Notes under the pieces: model-generated
What the model was told of the DNA's origin: nothing
The model's input: the letters and a program-made list of their open reading frames with translations, nothing else
The model's database searches: none
Part shown: positions 25,526 to 34,569 of the stretch, in pieces
Layout of the letters: the number at the start of each line of letters is the position of its first letter
How positions within the stretch are numbered: position 1 is the first letter of the stretch
From: JAAELZ01 sp965209105
GTDB lineage: Bacteria > Pseudomonadota > Gammaproteobacteria > Arenicellales > Poriferihabitantaceae
Direction: 5' to 3'
DNA length: 64,000 nucleotides
Assembly: GCA_965209105.1 (NCBI GenBank)
Contig: CBDBQB010000033.1
Span: 310,001-374,000, forward strand
Program-made: the position numbers and the translations under genes

Positions 25526-26470
25526 ATGTCCGCAAGCCCAATGACTGATCGTAGTATCGGTTTTAAGATTTCATTCCTCGCGCCTAAATATTGGCCAACA
25601 TGGGGGTTGATTGGCTTTGTCGGGCTGGTGTCCAGTCTGCCTAGATCTCTCGCGATGCCCGTGGGGGATATGCTGGGTAAGTTGTATCGGCGCGCGAATA
25701 AAAAACGCGCTGGAATAGTGGAGACTAATCTGGCTTGGTGTTTTCCGGATCTGTCGGCACAAGCGCGCGAGCAAATGGCGGCAGATCATTTTCGATTTTA
25801 TGGGCGCAGTATCATTGATTTGGGGCTAACGTGGTGGGCACCCAAGGCGCGTTTAGCGCGTCTCATAAAGTTTAGTCATGCACAACAATACCTCGATACA
25901 ATTTCAAAGCATAACGTGATTTTGCTGCTACCCCACATGACGGGGCTGGATTGCGCCGCGGGATATTCGTCGATTTTACATCCATCGATTACCATGATGA
26001 ATACGCAAAAAAACGCCTTGCTCAATTGGCGGTTGTGGAAGGGGCGAACGCGGATCAAACCCACCCGAATCGTGATGCGTAGTCAGGGCTTAAGACCTTT
26101 GATCCGCGCAGCAAAAAACCGTATAGCTTGTTATTACATGCCTGATCAAGATTTTGGCGAAAGCGATCTGACCGTATTTGCGCCTTTTTTCGGGCAGCAA
26201 ACCTGTACCCTAACGACGCTCTCCTCAATGGCGAAATTAGCCAAAGCGAAAGTCGTGCCGATTTATCCGATCATGAATGAAGACGGAACTTATGAGGTCA
26301 CGTTCGGCGCGGCGCTGGAGAATTTCCCCAGCGATGACCCGCTTGCTGATGCGCGCGCGGTCAATGCTGTGATTGAACGTTGTGTGATGCGAGCGCCTGC
26401 CCAATATATGTGGACATTTAAGTGGTTTAAAACACAGCCGGATGGTGGGGCATCACCCTATTTGGTATGA
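25526..26470 (+). CDS. LpxL/HtrB-type lysophospholipid (lipid A) acyltransferase
   Basis: A 314-residue membrane-associated acyltransferase. It has one N-terminal hydrophobic segment (PTWGLIGFVGLVSSLP region), the catalytic HX4D box HMTGLD near residue 136, and the family block YYMPDQDFGESDLTVFAPF. It transfers a secondary acyl chain to lipid A (lauroyl or myristoyl type) at the inner membrane. It overlaps the following heptosyltransferase-like gene by 4 bases, which supports a joint role in lipopolysaccharide assembly. I cannot separate LpxL from LpxM/LpxP by eye. Confidence 0.88.
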   Translation: MSASPMTDRSIGFKISFLAPKYWPTWGLIGFVGLVSSLPRSLAMPVGDMLGKLYRRANKKRAGIVETNLAWCFPDLSAQAREQMAADHFRFYGRSIIDLGLTWWAPKARLARLIKFSHAQQYLDTISKHNVILLLPHMTGLDCAAGYSSILHPSITMMNTQKNALLNWRLWKGRTRIKPTRIVMRSQGLRPLIRAAKNRIACYYMPDQDFGESDLTVFAPFFGQQTCTLTTLSSMAKLAKAKVVPIYPIMNEDGTYEVTFGAALENFPSDDPLADARAVNAVIERCVMRAPAQYMWTFKWFKTQPDGGASPYLV

Positions 26471-27495
26471 ATATTTTGCTTATCAAGCAGACTTCCTTGG
26501 GTGACGTGCTGCACTCCACACCGCATATTCGCGCGATTAAGGCGCAATACCCCGATGCGCATTTAACGGTGGTCACGGCCAGCGGCAGTGCAGAAATTTT
26601 GGATGAGCATCCCGATATAGATCGACTTATTTTATTTGATTACGCGAAATTTAGACAGCTAGGACTTAAAGCACCGCGCGCAAGTTTAGCCTTGATTCGG
26701 GAGGTGCTCGTCCAAATCAATGCACGGGAATACGACTTGGCTTTTGATCTACAAGGCCTGCTGCGTTCGGTGATATTTTTATATCTTGCAAAGGCGAAAA
26801 GAAAATTCGTTAAAGGTCGATGGATAGGCTTGGGTGGGTTTCGCAATAAACAGCTACATGCCATTGAAGAAATGAGTGAAGTGTTGGCGCAGGCCGATAT
26901 TGATGTACCCGATCAAAGCATGGAATTTCACCGCGCTAGTAATACGACCGTCGCCCTGCGAGCTGCTTTGTCTGCACACGATTTAACGGCGATTATCGAT
27001 CACGAGGGCAGCGTACCGACGGTGGTGATGAGTCCGTTTACGCGCTGGCCCTCGAAAAACTGGGCCTTGGATAACTTTATTCAAACCGCACAAAAAATGA
27101 GTGAGATAGTCACCGTTGTGATCACTGGCGTCGAGCAGGACAGAGCCTTGATAGAGGATGCCCTGATAAGGCTGGCTGGGGGCAGTAAAAATGTTCACTG
27201 TTTAGCGGGTGAACTTTCTCTTTCAGAATTGGCAGAGTTGATGTCGCATGCGGGGTTGGTGATTAGCGGTGATAGTTTTCCAATGCACCTTGCGGCAGCT
27301 GTGGACACGCCGTTAATCGCGCTGTTTGGGCCGACCGATGAACGAAAAACAGGGCCCTTGTCTAGTCAAGCCGAAGTGTTACGACCCCAGCGCTGTGATC
27401 GTTGCGATAAGCCGAGTTGCCCGCGCGCCTGTCTCGATCAAATAGGCATCGAGGAAGTCGTGCGTTTGGCGACTGCTAAAATTCAGCAGAACTAA
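26467..27495 (+). CDS. Glycosyltransferase family 9, heptosyltransferase (WaaC/WaaF-like)
   Basis: A 342-residue GT-B enzyme. The N-terminus ILLIKQTSLGDVLHSTPHI is the family signature, followed by DLAFDLQGLLRS and the C-terminal donor-binding block LVISGDSFPMHLAAAVDTPLIALFGPTD. It probably adds ADP-heptose to the LPS core. The C-terminal segment RCDRCDKPSCPRACLDQI is cysteine-rich, as seen in several GT9 proteins. It is translationally coupled to the upstream acyltransferase (ATGA overlap). Confidence 0.88.
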   Translation: MNILLIKQTSLGDVLHSTPHIRAIKAQYPDAHLTVVTASGSAEILDEHPDIDRLILFDYAKFRQLGLKAPRASLALIREVLVQINAREYDLAFDLQGLLRSVIFLYLAKAKRKFVKGRWIGLGGFRNKQLHAIEEMSEVLAQADIDVPDQSMEFHRASNTTVALRAALSAHDLTAIIDHEGSVPTVVMSPFTRWPSKNWALDNFIQTAQKMSEIVTVVITGVEQDRALIEDALIRLAGGSKNVHCLAGELSLSELAELMSHAGLVISGDSFPMHLAAAVDTPLIALFGPTDERKTGPLSSQAEVLRPQRCDRCDKPSCPRACLDQIGIEEVVRLATAKIQQN

Positions 27496-27524
27496 GCGGT
27501 CGAAACTTTAAAGTCTTGCGCAGT

Positions 27525-28004
27525 TTAGCCCTTGCTCGCGCTGAGTGAGCCACTTAGGGTCGCGTTGCGTGAAAGCGTGATTAATTTACAAGTCGCGCTG
27601 CCTGACGCTGGGCCAGAAAGGCTGTTGCCCTGCACGGTTGCTGTGATGGTGACATCACCTTTACATTCCACGCCATTTTCTGTTTGCGTTAACCTGAGTT
27701 TGACTTCGATTTGATTGCCGTTAATCACTCCACCAACGGTTTCGCCATCGATGGTTAAGGAAACTGTGCCGTTGGTATTCACCGTCACAGTCGTGGGGAA
27801 GCTGTCGCTACCGCTGATATCGTCGCCCGAGTACTGTACGTTCAAAACGCCCTGATATTGTCCGGCATACTGCGATGATCCTGTGCCGGAATCCCCCGTA
27901 CTTGATCCTCCGCTGCTAGAAGAGATTGCTTTTTCGTCTTCGCAAGCCGCTAAAGAAGACACAAGCACGATGGCGAAAAATAGTTTACGCAGACTGGGTA
28001 TCAT
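27525..28004 (-). CDS. Hypothetical lipoprotein
   Basis: A 159-residue protein with a lipoprotein signal: basic MIPSLRK, a hydrophobic stretch and the lipobox SLAAC, giving lipidated Cys near residue 20. A Ser/Gly/Thr-rich linker follows, then a beta-rich domain with many Thr/Val/Gly (QYQGVLNVQYSGDD, TLSGSLSASKG) and two cysteines that may pair. Family unknown. It faces the heptosyltransferase gene convergently, 29 bases away. Confidence 0.75.
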   Translation of the reverse strand: MIPSLRKLFFAIVLVSSLAACEDEKAISSSSGGSSTGDSGTGSSQYAGQYQGVLNVQYSGDDISGSDSFPTTVTVNTNGTVSLTIDGETVGGVINGNQIEVKLRLTQTENGVECKGDVTITATVQGNSLSGPASGSATCKLITLSRNATLSGSLSASKG

Positions 28005-28064
28005 TGTGAAATTCGTTATTTAAAGAAAATGTTGAGTCGTAGGCTGAATCTTGCCGACCTTGCT

Positions 28065-28682
28065 TTATTGAATAGCTTGAGGGGCATTACGATTTATACG
28101 CGTGGGTTTTGCAGCTTCGCCGCGATTAGCAGAAGCATTCTCTGACGAATCCTCACGTCGTGTAATCGGATAGCCCTTCAGTTTCAAGGCGTCTTCGATT
28201 CGATTCCGATCAAATCCGGTGATCACCTCACTGCCTACTGTGACCGAGGGTACGCGTACCGCACCCGCAATTTTGATGAGTTGTTGTTGAGCGATATGAT
28301 TCTCTTCAACATCAACATTTTCATAGGGTATTTTATGTAGGTCTAATACGGTACGGGCCAAATCGCAGCTGCTACAGTCTGGTGCCACATAGAGAGTGAC
28401 TGGGTTTTCACGGGCGGCCTTTGAACGATCAATATCAGGGTTTGACTGTGTGTTTGCGCCTTGATCTGAATATGATTTCTCTTCATATTTTTGCCCTGGC
28501 GGAGGCTGTTGATCCTGATACGAAACATTGCCGTCGGCGTCTGTCCACTTATATAAAGTCACTGCCGAGGCGGTGGAGCATAAGCCTATAAGCAATAACA
28601 AGGTACTTAGGATATGGCTTGTAGCAAGGAAAAACTTAGGCATCTCGAATGATTGGATCAGTATAAATTGATTGTACGGCAT
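28065..28682 (-). CDS. DUF4124 plus glutaredoxin-like exported protein
   Basis: A protein of up to 205 residues. The start at 28682 overlaps the prlC stop (TAATG); an internal ATG at 28643 (MPKFFLATS) gives a more standard signal peptide ending STASA. The first mature segment is DUF4124-like (VTLYKWTDADGNVSYQDQQPP). A glutaredoxin-like domain follows with CSSC (in APDCSSCDLARTVL), VRVPSVTVG and ITGFDRNRIEDALK. It probably acts as a periplasmic thiol-disulfide protein. The C-terminal tail is polar and disordered-looking. Confidence 0.82.
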   Translation of the reverse strand: MPYNQFILIQSFEMPKFFLATSHILSTLLLLIGLCSTASAVTLYKWTDADGNVSYQDQQPPPGQKYEEKSYSDQGANTQSNPDIDRSKAARENPVTLYVAPDCSSCDLARTVLDLHKIPYENVDVEENHIAQQQLIKIAGAVRVPSVTVGSEVITGFDRNRIEDALKLKGYPITRREDSSENASANRGEAAKPTRINRNAPQAIQ

Positions 28683-30724
28683 TATGCCGGATTATTCAGT
28701 CCAGAGTGTTCCATTAGCGCATCTATCTTTGGCTTGCGCCCGCGAAATCGCTCGAATAAAACCATGGGTGATTCGCTGCCCCCTTTTTCCAAAATATTTT
28801 CCAGAAATGATTGACCCGTTTGAGGGTTAAAGACACCTTCCTCTTCGAAGCGGCTAAAGGCATCAGCGGATAACAATTCGGCCCATTTGTAGCTGTAATA
28901 ACCCGCGGCATAACCGCCTGCGAAGATATGTGAAAAGCCGTGCGCAAAGCGATTAAACGCGGGCGGTTTTACTATCGCCACCTCCTCGCGCACCTGTTCC
29001 AGTATGGCTTGAATATTAATATTATCGCGGGGTGCAATATGCAGTCTCAAATCGAACAAGGAAAATTCAATTTGTCGAAGCATCTGTAGGGCTGACCGAA
29101 AATTTTTTGCTGCGAGCATTTTTTGCAACAAGGCGTCGGGGAGCGGCTCACCCGTCTCAACATGGCCCGAGATAAAATCTAAGGCTTCGCGCTGCCAACA
29201 CCAATTCTCAAGAAATTGGCTGGGGAGTTCAACCGCATCCCATGGCACGCCACTGATCCCTGCAACGCTGCTGACATCAATTTGCGTCAGCATATGGTGC
29301 AAGCCATGTCCAAATTCGTGGAATAGAGTCACGACATCGTCATGGCGCAATAAGGCGGACTGTTTGCCCACGGGCGCGGCGAAATTACAGGTCAAAAAAG
29401 CGATGGGGTTTTGCAAGTCGTGGTCAGTTTTTCGCCGATTAGCACAATCGGCCATCCACGCGCCGCCGCGTTTATTCTCGCGCGCGTATAAATCCAAATA
29501 AAACCAAGCACGCGTTTGATCGTTGCTGTCAAGAATTTTGAAAAATTGCACATCATCGTGCCATGTTTCGGGTCGTTTCGCACTCACAACTCGAATACCG
29601 AAAAGGCGATTGACGATCTCAAATAATCCGTCTAGCACTTTATCGAGCGGGAAGTAGGGACGCAGGTCCTCGTCTGAAATACTAAAGATATGTTGTTTGA
29701 GCTTATCGGCGTAATACATCGTATCCCAAGCTTCTAGTTGCTCGATATTCGAATGCTTGCGCGCGAAATCATTTAAGGTTTGATGCTCTTCTTGTGCGGC
29801 CTTTTTACAGCGTGTAGCCAAGTCTAGTAAAAACGTTTCAACTTCTTCAACGCTGTCAGCCATCTTCGTTTGTAAGGAATATTCTGCATAATGTTTGAAG
29901 CCGAGTAATTTGGCTTTTTCATCGCGCAGTTGAATAATTTCTTGCATGATATTGCTGTTATCCCACTTGCCCTCATCCGGCCCCAGCTCACTCGCACGAG
30001 TGGCATACGCCTCATACATTTGCGCTCGAAGTTCGCGATTATCGGCATAGGTCATAAACGGGATAAACGAAGGCGCTTTAAGCGTGAATCGCCAACCTTC
30101 TAGCTTAGCGTCTTCGGCGTTTTGACGTGCCGCCTCGATGGCTTGCTCGGGCAAGCCAGCCAAATCATCGCTTTGCGTGATATGTAAATGCCAGGCTTGG
30201 GTGGCATCCAATACATTTTGCTCATACTGATGACTCAATTTCACGAGCTGTTCGTTGATCTTTTTAAAACGACGCTTGTCTTTCTTATTCAATGCAACGC
30301 CAGAGAGCTCAAAATCACGAACCTCGTGCTCGATCATTGTGCGTTGGGCCTGCGATAGGGTTTTGAATTCATCCGCGCTGGCGAGAGCGCTGAATTTCTC
30401 GTACAGCGTACTGTTTTGCCCCAGTTCGGTCGAATAGGCAGATAGTAGCGCTAAGGCCTTCTCAACTTCTGCTCTTAAAAGATCGGAATCTTGGACCGCG
30501 CTTAAATGCGAAACAGGCGACCACATTCGGTCAATTTTTTCTCCGAGTGTTTCTAAGGGTTCCGTAAATTCTTGCCAGCTCGGCGCTTGATCATCTTGGC
30601 AGAGCAGTTCGACTGCGTGGCGGTTCTCCGCGAGGACATGCTCTAAAGCAGGTAGAATGTGCTCGGGATGTATTTTTGTAAACGCGGGGAAAGGCTTGTC
30701 AGACAGTAAGGGATTATTTTTCAT
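28682..30724 (-). CDS. prlC: Oligopeptidase A (M3 metallopeptidase)
   Basis: A protein of about 680 residues that cleaves signal-peptide remnants and other oligopeptides in the cytoplasm. The zinc motif HEFGHGLHHM is present, with the downstream second Glu region (SQFLENWCW). The start at 30724 (MKNNPLLSDKPFPAF) suits the family better than 30760. The C-terminus has the M3 sequence FNRFAHGFSHIFAGGYAAGYYSYKW. The downstream DUF4124/glutaredoxin-like gene overlaps its stop by 1 base. Confidence 0.95.
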   Translation of the reverse strand: MKNNPLLSDKPFPAFTKIHPEHILPALEHVLAENRHAVELLCQDDQAPSWQEFTEPLETLGEKIDRMWSPVSHLSAVQDSDLLRAEVEKALALLSAYSTELGQNSTLYEKFSALASADEFKTLSQAQRTMIEHEVRDFELSGVALNKKDKRRFKKINEQLVKLSHQYEQNVLDATQAWHLHITQSDDLAGLPEQAIEAARQNAEDAKLEGWRFTLKAPSFIPFMTYADNRELRAQMYEAYATRASELGPDEGKWDNSNIMQEIIQLRDEKAKLLGFKHYAEYSLQTKMADSVEEVETFLLDLATRCKKAAQEEHQTLNDFARKHSNIEQLEAWDTMYYADKLKQHIFSISDEDLRPYFPLDKVLDGLFEIVNRLFGIRVVSAKRPETWHDDVQFFKILDSNDQTRAWFYLDLYARENKRGGAWMADCANRRKTDHDLQNPIAFLTCNFAAPVGKQSALLRHDDVVTLFHEFGHGLHHMLTQIDVSSVAGISGVPWDAVELPSQFLENWCWQREALDFISGHVETGEPLPDALLQKMLAAKNFRSALQMLRQIEFSLFDLRLHIAPRDNINIQAILEQVREEVAIVKPPAFNRFAHGFSHIFAGGYAAGYYSYKWAELLSADAFSRFEEEGVFNPQTGQSFLENILEKGGSESPMVLFERFRGRKPKIDALMEHSGLNNPA

Positions 30725-30912
30725 CTTTAGTTTGTTCAATGAATCATTTGCGGCTTGCACTCAATGGGGGTCAATATTGGATAAGTGCTTAAGCACTGAT
30801 ATGCGATTGAAATGAATGAATTGCAAGCACTGCAAAGTTCAGCTATCGAACTTTATATGTGATCGCGTATCATAGACTGATTCAACAGTGCGTGAGCTTA
30901 ACGAATTAGATA

Positions 30913-32271
30913 ATGGCAAGAGATAAACAATACGACTATTTGGTGATTGGTGGCGGTAGCGGCGGCATCGCCAGTGCCAGACGCGCAGCGAGTTATGGCG
31001 CCAAAGTACTGTTGATTGAATCGGCAAGATTGGGCGGCACCTGTGTCAATGTGGGCTGCGTACCGAAAAAAGTAATGTGGACGGCAGCGCATCTTAATGA
31101 AAGCTTGGCGCTGGCAAGAGATTATGGCTTTGATGTGTCGGACACGCCTTTTAATTGGAATGCGCTCAAGCTAAATCGCGACGCCTATATTCAGCGGCTA
31201 AACGGGATTTACGCGCGTAATCTGGAAAACTCCGGCGTGGAACTTGTGCAGGGGTATGCAACATTCGCCTCGCCGGATGCCGTAGAAGTATCTGGAAAAG
31301 TATTTCGCGCACGTCATATTCTCATCGCGACGGGTGGCATGCCGTGGGTGCCTGATTTGCCCGGGGCAGAACTTGGCATCAGCAGTGATGGCTTTTTTGA
31401 GCTGGAGGCTCTCCCTAAACGCAGCTTAGTCATTGGGGCGGGCTATATCGCGACAGAATTGGCGGGTGTCCTGAACGGTCTCGGCAGTGATGTCACCTTA
31501 CTATTGCGTAAACATCAATTGTTGCGCAGCTTTGACGAAAGTTTGTCATCAGGGGTGATGCAGGCAATGAGCAACGCTGGTGTAGATATTCAAACTTGTA
31601 TACAGCTAGCTGGTCTAAAGAAAAACCAAGATGGCAGTCTCGCGGCAATGCAAGAAAGCGGTGAAACATGGGACAGTTACGATAGCGTTATTTGGGCGAT
31701 TGGCCGTCGCTCCAATAATGAGGGTTTGAAGCTAGAAAAAGCCGGACTTAAAGCCAATCGAGCGGGCTTTGTCGAAACGGATGAATATCAAGATACCAAG
31801 GTGACGGGTATTCATGCGGTGGGTGATGTCACCGGGCGCGCACAATTGACGCCCGTGGCAATCGCCGCGGGTCGGCGTTTGGCGGATAGATTATTTGATG
31901 GTCAAACCAAGGCAAAACTTGACTACGAATTGATTCCAACCGTGGTGTTTAGTCACCCACCGATCGCAACAATAGGGCTGACGGAACAAGAAGCCGTTGA
32001 CCAATTTGGGCAGGATGATCTAACGATTTACCGAAGCGAGTTCACGAATATGTTGTACGCTATGTCAGAGCACAAAATTAAAACCAGCATGAAACTAGTT
32101 TGTCAGGGCAAGCAACAGAAAATCATCGGCTGCCACATCATTGGCGAAGGCGCGGACGAAATGCTACAAGGCTTTGCCGTGGCGATAAAGATGGGCGCAA
32201 CGAAAGCGGATTTTGACCGAACCGTGGCGATTCATCCAACGGCTGCGGAAGAATTGGTGACGATGGTTTGA
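30913..32271 (+). CDS. gor: Glutathione-disulfide reductase
   Basis: A 452-residue homodimeric flavoprotein reducing glutathione disulfide with NADPH. The FAD motif GGGSGG is near residue 13. The redox pair is C44/C49 in GGTCVNVGCVPKK. NADPH binding is seen in VIGAGYIATELAGVL. The C-terminal active-site His/Glu is in HPTAAEEL. The set LLLRKHQLLRSFD supplies the arginine typical of NADPH-specific enzymes. It is divergent from prlC. Confidence 0.95.
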   Translation: MARDKQYDYLVIGGGSGGIASARRAASYGAKVLLIESARLGGTCVNVGCVPKKVMWTAAHLNESLALARDYGFDVSDTPFNWNALKLNRDAYIQRLNGIYARNLENSGVELVQGYATFASPDAVEVSGKVFRARHILIATGGMPWVPDLPGAELGISSDGFFELEALPKRSLVIGAGYIATELAGVLNGLGSDVTLLLRKHQLLRSFDESLSSGVMQAMSNAGVDIQTCIQLAGLKKNQDGSLAAMQESGETWDSYDSVIWAIGRRSNNEGLKLEKAGLKANRAGFVETDEYQDTKVTGIHAVGDVTGRAQLTPVAIAAGRRLADRLFDGQTKAKLDYELIPTVVFSHPPIATIGLTEQEAVDQFGQDDLTIYRSEFTNMLYAMSEHKIKTSMKLVCQGKQQKIIGCHIIGEGADEMLQGFAVAIKMGATKADFDRTVAIHPTAAEELVTMV

Positions 32272-32338
32272 GAGGTTGCTGTGCGGCCAGTCTAGGTGAT
32301 AGATTATTTATTCAGTTGTACTAATAACAGGTTTCGAA

Positions 32339-32536
32339 ATGGCAGTTAGAGGACAGCGTGTCTATCGCCGCAATAGCAGCGGTTAAATCATCAGCGATGA
32401 GGATAAATACACGATGGTGATGTTATCCCAATATCAGAAAATCAGCATTGGAAAAATCGCCAAACGGTATGGGCTAATTACCACGCAAGTCAGGGATATT
32501 TTGGGTCGACGGGTAACGGGAGGTGTCTGTGGTTAA
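32339..32536 (+). pseudogene. Small degraded ORF with HTH-like segment
   Basis: From ATG 32339 the frame reads 15 codons (MAVRGQRVYRRNSSG), a TAA at 32384-32386, then 49 more codons in the same frame to TAA 32534-32536. The second part contains ISIGKIAKRYGLITTQVRDIL, which looks like a helix-turn-helix. It may be the end of a transposase or resolvase-type gene, or a short protein starting at the ATG at 32414. No family is recognised. The rest of the 387-bp gap holds only the terminator of the EF-hand gene. Confidence 0.35.
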
Positions 32537-32597
32537 GCGCAGCTAGACAATATCCTTATTCTATTCGGAGTATGAGGCGGTAGTGTAAAGAAGCGCT

Positions 32598-32630
32598 AAA
32601 AAAGAGTGCCTCGATATTAAATTGAGGCAC
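32598..32630 (-). terminator. Rho-independent terminator of the EF-hand gene
   Basis: On the minus strand GTGCCTC pairs with GAGGCAC (32630-32606) around an A/T loop, followed shortly by a T-tract (TCTTTTTT). It lies 29 bases past the stop of the EF-hand gene. Confidence 0.8.
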
Positions 32631-32658
32631 CCCTATACACTCAAACTAAGATTTGAGT

Positions 32659-32886
32659 TTAGCGCTCATTATCCGCGTCCCATTCATAGAGGCTCACGTT
32701 TGCATCACTATCTTTGTCCATCTTCATGAAGTGAGTTTTGATAACGTTAAGAATCTCGGCTTCGGTCACCATGCCGTCGCTATTTAAATCAGCGTCTTTA
32801 TGGCTGATTTCCATTGCTTGTACACTACCCAAAGCGGTGAAAAGAGAAGCTGCGATGAGTGATTTGCTTAGTTTTGAAACTTTCAT
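32659..32886 (-). CDS. Small exported EF-hand protein
   Basis: A 75-residue protein if started at 32886 (MKVSKLSKSLIAA). The signal peptide ends near GSVQA. Two calcium-binding loops are visible: DADLNSDGMVTE and DKDSDANVSLYE, with Asp/Asn/Ser at the ligand positions and a Glu at position 12. It should bind Ca2+ in the periplasm or outside. It has its own terminator and a free leader, so it is monocistronic. Function unknown. Confidence 0.8.
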   Translation of the reverse strand: MKVSKLSKSLIAASLFTALGSVQAMEISHKDADLNSDGMVTEAEILNVIKTHFMKMDKDSDANVSLYEWDADNER

Positions 32887-33193
32887 TTTGATACCTATCA
32901 TTAGTATTAAATAATTAAACTGTATTGCCCGAATTGGAATACAGCACGCTTTTAAACCGAAAAACTAGAAGATTTGAAAGCGTGCATATAGGATACAAAT
33001 TAAGAAATAACGTCTATCACAGGCGGATATCAAAAAGCTAAAACATTCCTAACGAAAATGTAAATACCGTACTGGGTAGATTATTGCAGCTATGTTTTAG
33101 CCGAACCAGCCTGCCAACGGTCGGCGATATCAGCGATTGGCTAGAAAATCTCGTGCGAAATTTTCGTTTGGCAAGCTCGCGGGAACCCGCCCA
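32887..33193. other. 307-bp gap without a gene; one hairpin
   Basis: The region holds a 9-bp inverted repeat, GCACGCTTT (32944-32952) with AAAGCGTGC (32977-32985). It lies in the likely promoter/leader area of the EF-hand gene. No ORF of interest was seen. Confidence 0.5.
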
Positions 33194-34528
33194 TCAGATC
33201 ATCGGGCCTTGGATCATGGGTGAGCCATCATAGAAACGTGCATATCGAAAGCGCCTTAAATCATGCCCTGCGGCTTTGCCTTGGATCAGATCAGCGAGAA
33301 TGCGCCCAACGGCAGGGCCAATGCCAAAGCCGTGGCCGCTCATGCCGGTCGCGATCCACAGGCCATCGATATTGGGCGCGCGGTCAATCACCGGCACAAT
33401 ATCCGGCAGGGTATCGATCATGCCCGCCCAGAGGTTCAAGATTGGTGCCTTGGCGATGATGGGGTTGCGCAATGCCATGCGCTGCGGAATAATTTTGAGT
33501 AGGCGCTTATCAGGTTTTGGGTTCAGTACACGATTTTTCTCAAAAGGGGATTGGGAATCTGCGCTCCATCTGTCTTTACGTATCCAATTACCTGGGTAAT
33601 TTTTAGAAGATAAAGCCGCTATAGAGAGATGTCGCCAATGATCGAGTACGATGGGTACGTAACGGGGCGCATGGACAAATGAATCACGGTTGATTAGGTG
33701 CGTGAGGGAGTCAGTTAATGCTATGGAATAACCACCATCTTGGCGCTTTCGGTAGGCGATCTCAGAATCTGAACTGTTGCAGAAAATGCCCGCATCGCAG
33801 GGTGCAGTTTGTATTACGCTGGCACGCACAGTCAATTGAGGTAAGCCGATACCTAAATGATTGAGCAACAGACTCGACCAAGCGCCACCACAAATCAAAA
33901 CTTGTTCACTCGCAACGCTGCCCATTTCAGTATGAACGGATTTGAGTTGGCCATTTTGATAATCTATGTCGCGTACAGCGCAATTTTCAATGATGCTTGC
34001 ACCCTGCTCCTTTGCGGCATGGGCTAAAGTGGGCACAGCTTGCCAAGGCTCTGCGCGAGCGTCGCTGGTCGTGATAAGCCCGCTTTGCCAAGGGTAGCTT
34101 GAGTGATTCGTGAAAGTGCCCAATTGATTACGGCTGAGTCGCGTTGACTTCAAACCATGTTCGCCAGCGAGCTTAATCCATGCCGCGTGGGCAGCGGCTT
34201 TTTTGTCGGTATCCGCAAGGCATAACACCCCGCAGCGCTCGAAGCCCAGTGAATCGCCAAGTTGCTCGGCCCACCTTTGCCAGATACGCATGGATTCCAT
34301 CATGATGGGTAATTCTGCAGCGTCACGCCCTTGTTGACGAATCCAGCCCCAATTACGGCTCGATTGTTCGCCTGCCACTCGGCCTTTTTCGCAAACTAAA
34401 ACGCTTTTCCCTGCCGCACTAAGGTGCAAAGCGGCGCTGATACCAATGATGCCTGCGCCGACAATGACCACGTCAACTTTTTTAGGCAAAACTGCCTTGA
34501 AATGTTGGGGTGATTCAGCGGTGATCAT
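33194..34528 (-). CDS. FAD-dependent oxidoreductase, DAO (D-amino-acid/glycine oxidase) family
   Basis: A 444-residue flavoprotein. The N-terminal FAD motif is VVIVGAGIIGISAALHL, followed by GEQSSRNWGWIRQQGRD, and the C-terminal block GLWIATGMSGHGFGIGPAVGRILADLI is typical of DadA-like dehydrogenases. The substrate is probably a D-amino acid or N-methyl amino acid. It lies 41 bases downstream of an FAH-family hydrolase gene, suggesting a small catabolic operon. Confidence 0.85.
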   Translation of the reverse strand: MITAESPQHFKAVLPKKVDVVIVGAGIIGISAALHLSAAGKSVLVCEKGRVAGEQSSRNWGWIRQQGRDAAELPIMMESMRIWQRWAEQLGDSLGFERCGVLCLADTDKKAAAHAAWIKLAGEHGLKSTRLSRNQLGTFTNHSSYPWQSGLITTSDARAEPWQAVPTLAHAAKEQGASIIENCAVRDIDYQNGQLKSVHTEMGSVASEQVLICGGAWSSLLLNHLGIGLPQLTVRASVIQTAPCDAGIFCNSSDSEIAYRKRQDGGYSIALTDSLTHLINRDSFVHAPRYVPIVLDHWRHLSIAALSSKNYPGNWIRKDRWSADSQSPFEKNRVLNPKPDKRLLKIIPQRMALRNPIIAKAPILNLWAGMIDTLPDIVPVIDRAPNIDGLWIATGMSGHGFGIGPAVGRILADLIQGKAAGHDLRRFRYARFYDGSPMIQGPMI

Positions 34529-34569
34529 AGCAATGAGGTTTGGCCATATCGATAGAGTCTCTGCTGGGT

